Shown: positions 10,199-20,259 of the stretch, one piece after another
Numbering within the stretch: the first letter of the stretch is position 1
How the letters are laid out: every line of letters starts with the position of its first letter
Source: Cryptomeria japonica
Taxonomy: Eukaryota; Streptophyta; Pinopsida; Cupressales; Cupressaceae
Assembly: GCF_030272615.1 (NCBI RefSeq)
Contig: NC_081413.1
Span: 553,875,136-553,939,135, forward strand
Length of the DNA: 64,000 bases
Direction of reading: 5' to 3'
Translations under genes and position numbers: made by a program
The notes under the pieces: model-generated
The model's input: only the letters and a program-made list of their open reading frames with translations
What the model was told of the DNA's origin: nothing
The model's database searches: none

Positions 10199-10750
10199 TT
10201 CATTAGAAGATGTGAGAGCAAAGACTGATTCATCTGGAAAATCTGTCAACATTGGATGATCATCATGAATAGGTGCCTCTGCAAGTTGATCCACTATGAT
10301 TTGTCCTTTTATTGCCTTTCTCTCAATGTACTCAATATCAAACTCACTGAGGATCATAACCCACTTTGCTAGGCGACCTATCAAAGCTGCCCCACTAAGC
10401 AAGTATTTCAAGGGATCAATTTTTGCAACTAACAATGTCTGATGATTTAACATATAGTGTCGAAGCTTCTGTGTTGCAAATACCACTGCTAAACATGCCC
10501 GTTCAATAGTTGAATAATTCAGTTCATAGCCCACTAGTGTCCGACTGATATAATAAATAGCCCGTTCTTTGCCTTTCTCATCCTATTGGGCTAAGAGAAC
10601 TCCCAGTGCCATTTCAGTTGCAGAAATATACAATATGAATGGCTTCCCTTCTATAGGAGGCATTAGAATAGGTGGCGACAGCAGATAATCCTTGAGAGTT
10701 TGAAATGCTGATTGACATTGCTTGGTCCATTTAAAAGTGACACCTTTATG
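10199..10750 (-). pseudogene. pol: Tat-B native RNase H and connection
   Basis: The region after RT reads FKWTKQCQSAFQTLKDYL, then PPIEGKPFILYISATEMALG, then ERAIYYISRTLVGYELNYS and LRHYMLN, the usual gypsy RNase H order. The first catalytic Asp (normally LYTDAS) is absent; ISATEM stands there, in keeping with a degenerate native RNase H once a second one is present. In-frame stops are TAG at 10760-10762 and 10583-10585, each plausible as CAG to TAG. Confidence 0.78.
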
Positions 10751-10759
10751 CAATAAATG

Positions 10760-11560
10760 CTAGAAGGGATGACATTTGTCTACCAATTGAGCTATAAACC
10801 GGTGGATTGATTGTAACTTTCCTTGCAGACTTCTTAGTTGATGAAGATTTGAAGGAGGAGGCATATCCATTATTGCTTTAACTTTTTCAGGGTCTACTTC
10901 GATGCCTCTGTGAGAAACAATGTACCCTAATAATTTGCCGGCTGTGACACCAAAGACACATTTCTTTGGGTTGAGTCTGAGCTTGTAGGTTTCCATTCAA
11001 TCAAAGATTAGGCCAAGGATGGATAGATGACTATCTCTTGTGATAGATTTGCATAATAGGTCATCAACATAGTCTTCCATCAAAGTATGCATAAAATCAT
11101 GGAAAATTATCATCATAGCTCTTTGATATGTTGCGCCAACATTTTTAAGACCAAAAGGCATCACATTCCAGTAGTAGGTACCCCAAGCACATGTGAATGC
11201 AGTCTTATGTTGATCTTCAGGAGCAATGTGAATTTGACTATATCCAGAAAAACCATCCATCAATGATAGCATCTCATATCCGGCAGTCATGTCAACTATG
11301 ATGTCTATATTTAGTAGTGGAAAGTCATCTTTAGGGCATGCTTTATTAAGATCCCTAAAATCCATACAGATTCTGATGCCCCTAGTTACTTTGCTAATTG
11401 GTACCAAATTTGAAATCCAATCTGCATAATCAATTGGTCTGATAAAGCCCACATCTAATAATTTTTTTAGTTCTACCTTGACCAAGAGAGCCACCTGGGG
11501 ATGCATCTTTCTGAGTTTCTGTTTGATGGGCTTGGCATTTGATTTTAATGGCAAGTGATG
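10760..11560 (-). pseudogene. pol: Tat-B reverse transcriptase
   Basis: RT motifs appear in order: KKLLDVGFIRPIDYADWISN, ICMDFRDLNKACPKDDFPL, first catalytic Asp in SLMDGFSGYSQIHIAP, TAFTCAWGTYYWNVMPFGLK, then EDYVDDLL with an intact YVDD box, then LRLNPKKCVFGV and LLGYIVSHRGIEVDPEK. One TGA at 10997-10999 splits the domain, and R is expected there (CGA to TGA). Apart from that stop the active site is complete. The protein would copy element RNA to cDNA in cytoplasmic particles. Confidence 0.9.
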
Positions 11561-13000
11561 GAGGACTAATTCTGGATCAAGGCCAGGCATATCTGCATAG
11601 GACCATGCAAAGTTGATCTTCTTCTCAAGAAAGAAATTGACAAACTCTATTCTTTCTTGTTTTGATATAGAAGCAGCAAAACAAATGACCTTAGGGTTGT
11701 CAGGTGTACCCAAATTTATCTCTTCGGTCATTTCCACAAGCAATGTTGATTTATCCTGACTTGACGAGGGTATGTCCAATCTTCCACCTTTGGGCACCTT
11801 AGAGAGGTTTTCACCCATAGGTAGGTCTTTTATTTTTACTTTTTCATGATCAGAGAGTGCCTTACAGTTTTCACTCAAAGACCTATTCTTTTGATTTTTT
11901 ACATTTTCTTTTTCATTTTTATGACTAGAAGATGGAGTTGACTCCCCAAAATATGCTGTAGAATCTAGATCAATAGTAAATCCTACCTTATGATCACCTT
12001 GTGGTATGCCTTCTCGTAGTCCAAGAAATTCGGCAATTGCTTCATCATTTTGAAAACAATCTAATGTGAGTGGTTCTTGTTGGTCATGTTGGATAAGCTG
12101 AGGATAGACAAGGGGCATGTCATCATCGGGTTGAAGGAGAGAGAGGGCCAAGATGGTAAAGATGTAAACGTTTGTGGTATCATTGTCTAAACTGCTCATA
12201 TCTGATTCGGAGCTTGGGTCCCAGAATGACTCCATCCAAGCATTAGGACATGTTTTGGGAGGGGGATTTATTTCATGTTTGTCTTCCATGGGCAAATCAT
12301 CAGGGTCAAGGAAAATATCTTTGAGAGCATAAGAGCTAGAAGAAAAGGAACTCCATTCCCATTCATTGGAATCAGTTTCGGGTTGGGTATCCTCAAGTGT
12401 TGTTTCATCATCAGAGTCATGCCCTTTTCCACATGTGGTCACTTTGGTAGATGAGGGTCCAATTCGCAATGGTACAAAACCTAACCCTAAAGTTGGAGGT
12501 CGCATCTTGGGTATAATAGGTTCTAGCCTTCCTTTCTTATCAGGGCCCAAGCCACTGCAGCCATCATATCCCTTTTTTTGTAGCATAGTAAACCCTTTGC
12601 CATACTGCTCCACTAGCAACCTGACAGGTGGTGTCTCAGTTGGATCCTTATAAAGCCAATCTATGGCATCATCATCCAAAGTTTCTTTGTCAAGTTCACC
12701 CCATCTTGTAAATGTAGTGGGGGGCTGATATTGAATGACTATCTTAGGTTCCTTTTGCAACAAATGTGGTTTGCCATGTGATTTTGGAGATATTGGTAAA
12801 TTCCCAATGAGGAATGTTTGAGCCATTGAATACTCTCCGCATCCTTGGTCCCGTATCTTCAATTTTCCTTTGATAGCATCTAACAATTCATTAGGATCCA
12901 CATAATTATGTGAGTGGGCCTCCCTATTGACTGGGACTTGTTGCTTCAGGGAATCCTTTAGATTAGCACAAAATTGAAATGGATTATGATCTCCGAGAAT
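11561..13000 (-). pseudogene. pol: Tat-B protease-RT linker with a G-patch motif
   Basis: A long open stretch joins protease to RT. Near 12604-12512 it has YGKGFTMLQKKGYDGCSGLG followed by PDKKGRLEPI. The spacing of aromatic, Leu and Gly residues (GF...L...GY.G..GLG) fits a G-patch, an RNA-helicase-binding or nucleic-acid-binding motif also known in some retroviral polyproteins. The rest is acidic and low-complexity with a conserved LDCFQNDEAIAEFLGLREG and a DLDSTAYFGES segment. Both recur in Tat-A' at 24829-24960, so the linker is under shared descent and not filler. Confidence 0.68.
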
Positions 13001-13400
13001 TGTTATCTCAGTCCCATTGTAAGGATATTTTAAACACTGATGATAAGTAGATGGAACTACTTTCATTGTGTGGATCCATGGATGACCAAGAATCATATTG
13101 TAAGGGAGGTCAAGGTCTAGGACCTATAGGAAAGTGTTTTCTGTCACTGGACCGACTCGGATAGGCAATGAAATTATCCCTTTAGATGGGCACTCAGCAT
13201 CATCATATGCTTTGATTGTAATTCTTTTGGAAGAATCAATGTCATTTTCTGTATAACCAAGACCAATGACTACCCTCAAGGTACAGATGTTAAGAACTGC
13301 TCCGCCATCTATCAAGACTCGTCAGATTTTGCAATTATGGACAAAGACTTCGAGATGTAAAGGATCATTATGAGGGAGCTTATCAGGAGAAATATCATTA
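13001..13400 (-). pseudogene. pol: Tat-B aspartic protease
   Basis: RVLIDGGAVLNICTLRVVIG gives the catalytic Asp in a DGG form in place of the usual D-S/T-G, as in Tat-A' (LIDGGAGLNIC). It is followed by GIISLPIRVGPVTENTF and, after a stop, LPYNMILGHPWIHTMKVVPS, where ILG-HPW is the second conserved block. Stops are TGA at 13322-13324 (expected R, CGA to TGA) and TAG at 13124-13126 (CAG to TAG plausible). It would cleave the Gag-Pol polyprotein. Confidence 0.75.
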
Positions 13401-13441
13401 TCAGAAAAGGCGACGTGTTGGGAAATAGCTAAATGTCCAAT

Positions 13442-16400
13442 TCAGGCTTGAAACTGGTCAACATCAAAGTCTGTCGGGATAGTGGACTCAATTAAAGCTT
13501 TATCTAGGACTGCATGATGCATAGGGGACATTTTCAATAACTCAAGAATTGATATTTGTGCAGGTGTCTTCCCCAGATGATCTAGGAGATTATACTGACT
13601 CATAGGAGTTGATTTGGGAGGAATTGCAGGAGCTCCTTTCAGGACTATTTTGGATCGATGAGTGGTGACTGCGCAAGAAGGATCTTGTCCCTTTATTCTT
13701 ATGGTGGAAACATACTCATTTGATGCTCGAAAACAATTGATGACATTGTTATAACCATTATTTGCATAATTAAGATTTGTTGTTTGGGTAGAGTTTGAAG
13801 AAGATTCTTTACCCTTATCATGATCAAGCAAAGGAGTTTCAAAAATTGTATGATCAGTGTTAGAGGTCGCATTGGGCAGGTCTACCTCAATTACTCCTTG
13901 ATCTAACAATTCTTGAATCATATGTTTCAATTGAAAACACGATGCAGTTTTATGTCCTTTTGACCGATGGTATTCACAATATGCATTATCATTCCACCAA
14001 TGCGGCTTTACCAACGGTTCTGCCTCGACATCTGGTAACTTGATAAACTTTGCTTGTATTAATTGTTTCATTACTGACTCAATAGGCTCTCCCAAGGGTT
14101 TAAACTGTCGAGGAGGCCCATCCCTTGATCAGAAAGTTTTTCGTTGCTGGTTTTGTTGCTGACCTTGTTGTTGATTATATTGTTGAGTATATTGTTGGCA
14201 TTACAGCTGTTGAGTAACATTGCTTGTCGGTGTTTGATTTTGTTCCATAGCCGACATATTAGGAGCACTCAATTTCTTTATTGTGAACGTGGGTTGGTTT
14301 GCATTCACTGCTCTTGCGTCAACAACTCCATCATTAGTGACATTCTTGTTTTTGTACCAAAATCTATTTTTGTCTCCTGAATTATTTGTGTTGTCACTGT
14401 CTTTGTTGAGCTTAATGATTCCCTTAGCTACAAGAGCAGTTTCAATGTTCATCCCTTTCTTAATGAGTTTCTCAATGGTACTGGGACTTTTCAATTTGAG
14501 TTCATACATCATTTTTGGAACCAAATTTTGAATAAATAAGTTCACTTGTTGTTCTTCAGGTATATCTAGGGAAGAACGACTATACAAGCTTCGCCATCAT
14601 TGCAAGAAAGTCACTAATGGTTCACCTTGCTTTTTCTTGGTGTTGCATAAATCTGACATGGTCACTTCACTATCAATGTTGAATGTGAAGTGGGATATAA
14701 ACTTTTGAGCCAATTCCGACCAAGTCTTTATATTCCCTGGCAAATGCGAATACCAATCCATGGCTTGTCTTGTGAGACTTCATGCGAATAAGCACATTAA
14801 ATATGTTTCCTCATAACTCACTTCAGTACATGCTATGAAAAATGCTCGAATATGGTCTTTTGGATTGCCATTCCCTTTATATTTCTCAAAATTAGGTGCC
14901 TCAAAATTCTTAGGGAAGGGAGGCATGTACAAGCTCTTGTCAAATGGATTAGGACATAAATCTTGATCTGTGTACAATTTATTTGTTCCTTTGGTTTCCA
15001 ATGCATCGACTTGTCGTTGCAACTTCTCAAGATGTTGTGCAAATGTGTCAGGTATCGAAGATTTTGGAGGTTCATCATTCACTCTTGGGTGTACTCTTTG
15101 TCAATACATCCTGCTCTCCATTGGCTGTTGATGCTCATAAATTGTTGTCTTTGGTGTCTCTGGCATATAAAGTTCTTGATACAGCTCTTGTTGTTGTGGT
15201 TGTGTCGTGCCTTGACATTGACCCTGTTGTTGTGCTTCTTGTGGTGGAATCATGATTGGTAGCCTTGGTTGATATTGCAATTGAGGGTGTTGTTGATATT
15301 GCACGGACATCAATTGTGGTTGTGAAGTATGATAATTTGTTTGTCTTGGTACATATTGAGGCACATGTTGTTGTTGATGCTGACAAATTGAAATTTGCTA
15401 ACTTTGTGCCAATTGTTGTTGTCTTGATGTAAATCCCATCATTTGCAAAAAACTTTGTTTGGGAGGTTTTTGTTGTTTCTCCTTGAGATGGGGTATGGCA
15501 CTTGCATTGACTTGCTGTGTTGTTTGTCCAATCCATTTTGGTGGTTGCAAGTTCGAATTAACTTGTAATGGTGTAGAAGATGTTACAACATGTTGTTGAA
15601 TGCGATATTGTTGTTGTTGTGCATTGCTTGTTTGCGCATTCGATTATGCCTTTTGTGCATTCCTCAATTGTTGCAAGATTTGTTGTTGGTGCACACCACT
15701 ATTTGTGGATTTTTGTGTTGCCACTATCAAAGGATTTGTCACAATATTTTGCATAACAGGTACTTGAGTATTTGCCAAACATATTGAACTTGATGGGACA
15801 TATAAACTTTGTTGCATTGTAGGATTTTTTTGAACATTCGTAAGATCAGGCATTCCAGTCGTAAAGCTTTCTTGCATCTTAGATTTTGATCCACTTGTAA
15901 TTATTCGAGAAATCATTTTTTGTTGAGGGACACCTGTCAATATTTGTGTGGCCATTATTTGATCTTGTGTTATAGGTGTTGTATTAAATAATGGATTGTT
16001 TATTGTTTCGAATGGTGCCTTTTGAGGAATAGTCACTGTCAATGTTTTTGAAGCACGTTTACTCATCAAGGTGTGTTGAGGTTCTTGTTGCACATTTTCT
16101 TTGTTTGGATGTGGAGAGAAACTCAACACCTCACTGCCTTGTTGTTTTTGCACATCAATTTTCTCACTTGAGGAGGTCACATTACTCATCATGTCAAGAT
16201 ATTTTTGTGGGAACATCTTAAAGACCTTGTTCAAGAATTTATCCATCTTTTTTGTCAACTTCAGATCTTTAAGGAACATATCAACATCATCGGAAGCATT
16301 AGAATCTGATGAAGAATCTGGTAAAACATTTGGATTTATTTCTTGTTGAACGCCTTGATCTGAACCAAATCCTTGTGAAAGAGTTTGTTCCTCATGTAAT

Positions 16401-16651
16401 GTTTGAATTTCATGTTGCAGGTTCGGTTGATTCCAGTCGAAAGGTGCATTTTCTCTTGGTGTTGGTGGAACACTCCCATATCCCAGTTTCATGGGTACAA
16501 ACAATGGCTCATATAATGGAGGTGGTCCAAGTTGAACCTTTCCATATTATGGTAATGATGTGTTTGACAAAACTTCAACTTGTAATGTTTGAGTAGGTTG
16601 AAACTGTGAGTTTGATACATTGTCAATGGGTTGATATGTTGGTTCGCCCAT
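13442..16651 (-). pseudogene. gag: Tat-B Gag
   Basis: The frame begins MGEPTYQPIDN at 16651 and continues without a frameshift into pol. The N-terminal third is Gln/Thr/Ser-rich. The capsid-like domain (about 15080-14200) has LCPNPFDKSLYMPPFPKNF, a KDHIRAFF segment and IPEEQQVNLFIQNLVPKMM. A zinc-knuckle variant at about 13978-13937 has the form C-x2-H-x4-H-x4-C (CEYHRSKGHKTASC). Nine in-frame stops break it (16547, 15644, 15398, 15101, 14780, 14597, 14201, 14129, 13442). Gag would form the particle that packages element RNA. Confidence 0.85.
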
Positions 16652-18297
16652 CTTCTTAGATTTTGACCTTGTTTCAACAGGCATGTCAATATGCAAATGC
16701 AATATTTTTGGAATTTTTCAAGGATGATGTATGATATACGACTAAATGCAAACTAAATAGATGAAAATGCAATCTATGGCAAGAATGCAACCTATGTTTT
16801 TTGTTGTTTTTCAAGATTTTGACAAACTTTTTGGAATGCAAACCTAAAGACTCAACCTTGGGAAGTTGAAATGAAGTCAAGACCTTAAAGGACAAAGGAC
16901 CAAATGACAATAGGACAAATTGACAATGTCTCACCTATATGCTTGGATACTAAGCTAGGTTTGACAAAAATGATATTAATGAAAAGACAAAAATTTAGAC
17001 AAGATCAAGACTTCCTAACAACAACTTAGGGTATCATCCAAAGTGTTTGATTTTTTAAGTTTGACAAACCCAATTTTTGAGACTAAATGCAAGAAGGCAA
17101 TGATTATGACAATGACTTAGGATATGACAATGAAATGCAAACTTAATGAAATGATTTTAAACCTAAGTGCAAAATGAGGACACTTGCAATGAAAAGGACT
17201 AAATTGAAGGGAGGTGACAATATGCCCTAGGACCTAAGTTGGACTATGCAAAACCTAGCCTAAAGTGACATGAATTTTGAAACAAAGACATTCAATGTTT
17301 TGACAAGCCATGTTCAAATGTTGGATGAATACTTGGACGAATTTGGACCTTTGTTTGGATTGTGTTTTGAGTTGAAGGTTGTTGATTTTGAAAATCCAAG
17401 TTGATTATGAGCACTTTTGAGAGTTTGTTTAACCTTTGACAATCACGGAAGACAAAATGTTTGTTTGACTTTGACTCAAGACAATCAAGCACATTTACAA
17501 CAAATCCTATGGCTGGCAAGGGTAATATCTATTGAATCCTCTACTCGAAATACAACACTTAGCCAGATAGCTAGATGCTTGGTAGCACTGGCTCCCCCTT
17601 ATAGTGCACTCACTTCTCGGGCATACCAAGCTTCAAGTTCAAGGGGCATCACTTCCCAAGAACTTGCTATCTCTAACTAAGGAGTACATGAGAGGTGTCC
17701 TCAGCATGCATGTATCACAATGCCTGAGCCAACAGATAGAAGGATTTTGGCCTCTAAAAATAAGAGATTCTATTAAGGGCATCCGTTCAGGTGGGTATTG
17801 ATCTGGCGAATAAATTGTCGCAATATCATTCCAGCACCCATTGTCTACAACTTTTGTTGCATCCATAGTTATTTAGAGTGGTTCGGAAGAGCTTGGCTTT
17901 AGCTCGTCACCACTTTGGGTCGTTCCCTCTCACCAATGCCTGTGCGAAGTGCCAGGAAAATCAGGGGGTAGGCCCAATTATAAGGGTTAAAACATGCAAT
18001 CAAGCTAAAAACAAACAAAGCATGCATGGTGTTCATTAACCTTTAAGAAATTAAATGTGCAACTACTTTAAAAAAATGCAAGCACGATGTTTTAGTGAAA
18101 GTCTTTGACCGCGTCCTGCATAAGATTTGTTAGTAGTTGTATTTTTTTAGTCTTTGTCACACATAACGCCAAGATGCTGCATAAAGAATTAGTACCAAAG
18201 AAAAACCAAAATATAAGAACAGAATGAAAACAAAGTAATTTGCAAGTAAAAACATTGTTTTCACCTCTGTTTCTGGCCTTACACAAGCGTAGAATGC
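16652..18297 (-). other. Tat-B 5' leader, with the conserved GGTGAGAGG core
   Basis: Untranslated leader between the minisatellite and gag. On the minus strand GGTGAGAGGGAACGACCC lies at about 17911-17935 and matches the Tat-A and Tat-C leaders. The part nearest gag (16690-17480) is A/T-rich with many GACAA and CTTAGG words on the plus strand. Short open stretches here share no family with the other leaders, so no gene is called. Confidence 0.55.
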
Positions 18298-18615
18298 CTA
18301 AACATAGGCACAGAACCCATCAACACAGGCGCAAATCCCTTTGACACAGGCACAAAACTCTTTGACACAAGCACAAAACCCATCTACACAGGCACAAAAC
18401 TCTTTGACATAGGCACAAAACTCTTTGACACAGGCACAAAACTCTTTGACACAGGCACAAAACCCATCTACACAGGCACAAAACTCTTTGACACAGGCAC
18501 ACAACTCTTTAACACAGGCATAGAAGTCTTTGACACAGGCACAAAACTCTTTGACACAGGCACAAAACTCTTTGACATAGGCGCAAAAGTCTTTGACACA
18601 GGCACAGAAGTGTCC
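18298..18615 (-). repeat. 21-bp minisatellite in the Tat-B leader
   Basis: About fifteen tandem 21-bp units read, on the plus strand, ACACAGGCACAAAACTCTTTG, with variants such as ACACAGGCGCAAATCCC. Because 21 bp is seven codons, several minus-strand frames stay open and would give heptad repeats such as CACVKEF. The array lies just downstream of the primer site, where Tat-A and Tat-C also carry 21-22-bp arrays of unrelated sequence. Confidence 0.9.
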
Positions 18616-18700
18616 AGAAAGCCCTGAGTTGCCCTATTTCTTGGGTTTTTCACCTGCAAATTAGCTCAAAAGCACTCAAAAACATGGTTAGAGGGGTTAG

Positions 18701-18720
18701 TTCACGTCGAGTTCACCAGA
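18701..18720 (-). promoter_or_regulatory. Tat-B primer-binding site
   Basis: Three bases after the 5' LTR the minus strand reads TCTGGTGAACTCGACGTGAA, a two-change variant of the Tat-A site TGGTGAACCCGACATGAA. This fixes the orientation of the element. Confidence 0.75.
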
Positions 18721-18723
18721 AAA

Positions 18724-20189
18724 TGTAGATAGGAATTTGGAATTCATCAAAGCAATAAACATTAAACTAGCTCAATCACAAAAACTAGATTGCAATGATA
18801 AGAAATCCTAAAAACATTCAATAGAGAAATGAAGACAAGATAATCAAACCAAATGCAAACCATTACAAACACAAATATCTCCTCCATAATTCTCCATTGT
18901 CCTTCTTTCTCCTTCAAATTACTTTGTTTGTGGATCTCACCTACAAGTGCAAAAGCATAGTATGAAAGCAAGATTGACAAGATGAAATGGCAGCCTAAGG
19001 ATACTAGAAGCATGATTGATTCTCCTTTTTTGAAGAAAATCATCCAATTTATAGACAAATTGGAGAGATGACAAGATTAGCATGAAGAGATTTGAAAGGA
19101 AATTTCAAATCAAGAATGACAAATATGACAAATTATGACAAAATTGACACTTTCTATGCAAGATTGATTGATTGACAAATTATGACAAATTGACATGCAA
19201 GATTGATTGATTGACAAATTATGACAAATTAACAAAATTGAAATGCCATTCCCATGAAATTAGGAGAAATATTAGAAAAATTGAAGAAAATAGGAGAAAT
19301 AGAAAATTAGGAATTAGGAGCAATTAATAAATAAGGTTAGAAATGATGAATTGGAAATTAGGAAATTAGAAATTGATGAAATTAGAAAATTAGGTGAATT
19401 AATTAATAATTTTTCATTCATTAATTAATTCACAAAAAGAGGGGGAATTAATTAGCCAATTAAATAAATATTTAATTGTGACAAGAAGAATTAGGATAAA
19501 TAAATAAATTATTTAACCTAGAGGGAAAATGACAATCAAGATTAAATGAATAAATCATAAAATCCTAGAAATAAGAGGACAAGGAATTAAGTCAAGACAA
19601 CAAGAAATTAATGTCGATTCGATCATGATTTTGATTGACAAAGGACCAATGCTGATAAGTGATTGAGATTGGTTGACAAATTGACCAAGATTGATAAAGA
19701 GACCAAATTGATAGGCACCAATTGTCGAGGAACAATGACTAATTGATCCAAATTGACACGATTGAAAAGGACAACGATCGATGACGAATTGATCGCAAAA
19801 TGACAAGATTGACCAGTTGATAAGGATCAATGACAAATCGATCGCAAAATGATGAGATTAACAAGATGACAAGATTGACAAGAGGACAAAACCCTAATTC
19901 CATCATTGATTAGGATTGATGATGTCTAAAATGATGATAAATGAGCACGCACATTGATGCGACAGGATAAGATCGACCAAAATCATAACTGAAGATTGTT
20001 ATCGACAAGACCAAATTCAAAAGTGAGAAAAATGAGGAATGCAGAAGAAGGACTCAATGCTCGCAAATGATAAAGACCAAGTGTGCAACATAGAAGAAAT
20101 GTTAATGCGACACAAAAACCCTAAAATAAGGCAATGCACAAATGTTAAAGTATGACTCCGCAAGCATTGACCATTTTTAGACGTCTACA
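18724..20189 (-). repeat. Tat-B 5' LTR (1466 bp)
   Basis: Starts TGTAGACGTC at 20189 and ends ATCTACA at 18724 on the minus strand. It matches the 3' LTR at about 98% outside a 32-bp indel; most differences are C/T or G/A. A minus-strand TATA box (complement of TTTATA at 19048-19053) would drive gag-pol. Confidence 0.92.
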
Positions 20190-20259
20190 GTGTCCATCAT
20201 TTTAGGTATCATTCATTCATTCTTAGGGTTTGCATTGTTTTCATAGTAATCTTCAATGC

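Larger units (their letters stand above)
3074..20189 (-). mobile_element. Tat-B: near-complete Tat-type Ty3/gypsy element
   Basis: Both LTRs (3074-4571 and 18724-20189) run TGYAGACGTC...TCTACA on the minus strand. They differ by about 25-30 substitutions plus one 32-bp indel, so the insertion is fairly young compared with the other elements here. The internal part reads, in the minus direction: primer site, 2 kb leader, gag, protease, G-patch linker, RT, RNase H, second (archaeal-type) RNase H, integrase, ~4 kb spacer with an antisense PMD gene, polypurine tract. The dual RNase H, lack of a chromodomain and an extra antisense gene are Tat-lineage traits. The 5-bp flanks do not match (GAAAA at 3069-3073, GTGTC at 20190-20194). 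Confidence 0.93.

Noticed and set aside
18320-18502. Cys-rich heptad-repeat protein (CACVKEF repeats)
   Set aside because: The frame stays open only because 21 is divisible by three; all frames give similar ORFs and the region is untranslated leader.
18298-18615. CRISPR-like array
   Set aside because: Units are contiguous 21-bp repeats with no unique spacers, inside a plant retrotransposon leader.
3074-20189. Endogenous pararetrovirus or exogenous plant virus
   Set aside because: Paired LTRs, primer site, polypurine tract and integrase show an LTR retrotransposon; no movement or envelope protein is seen.
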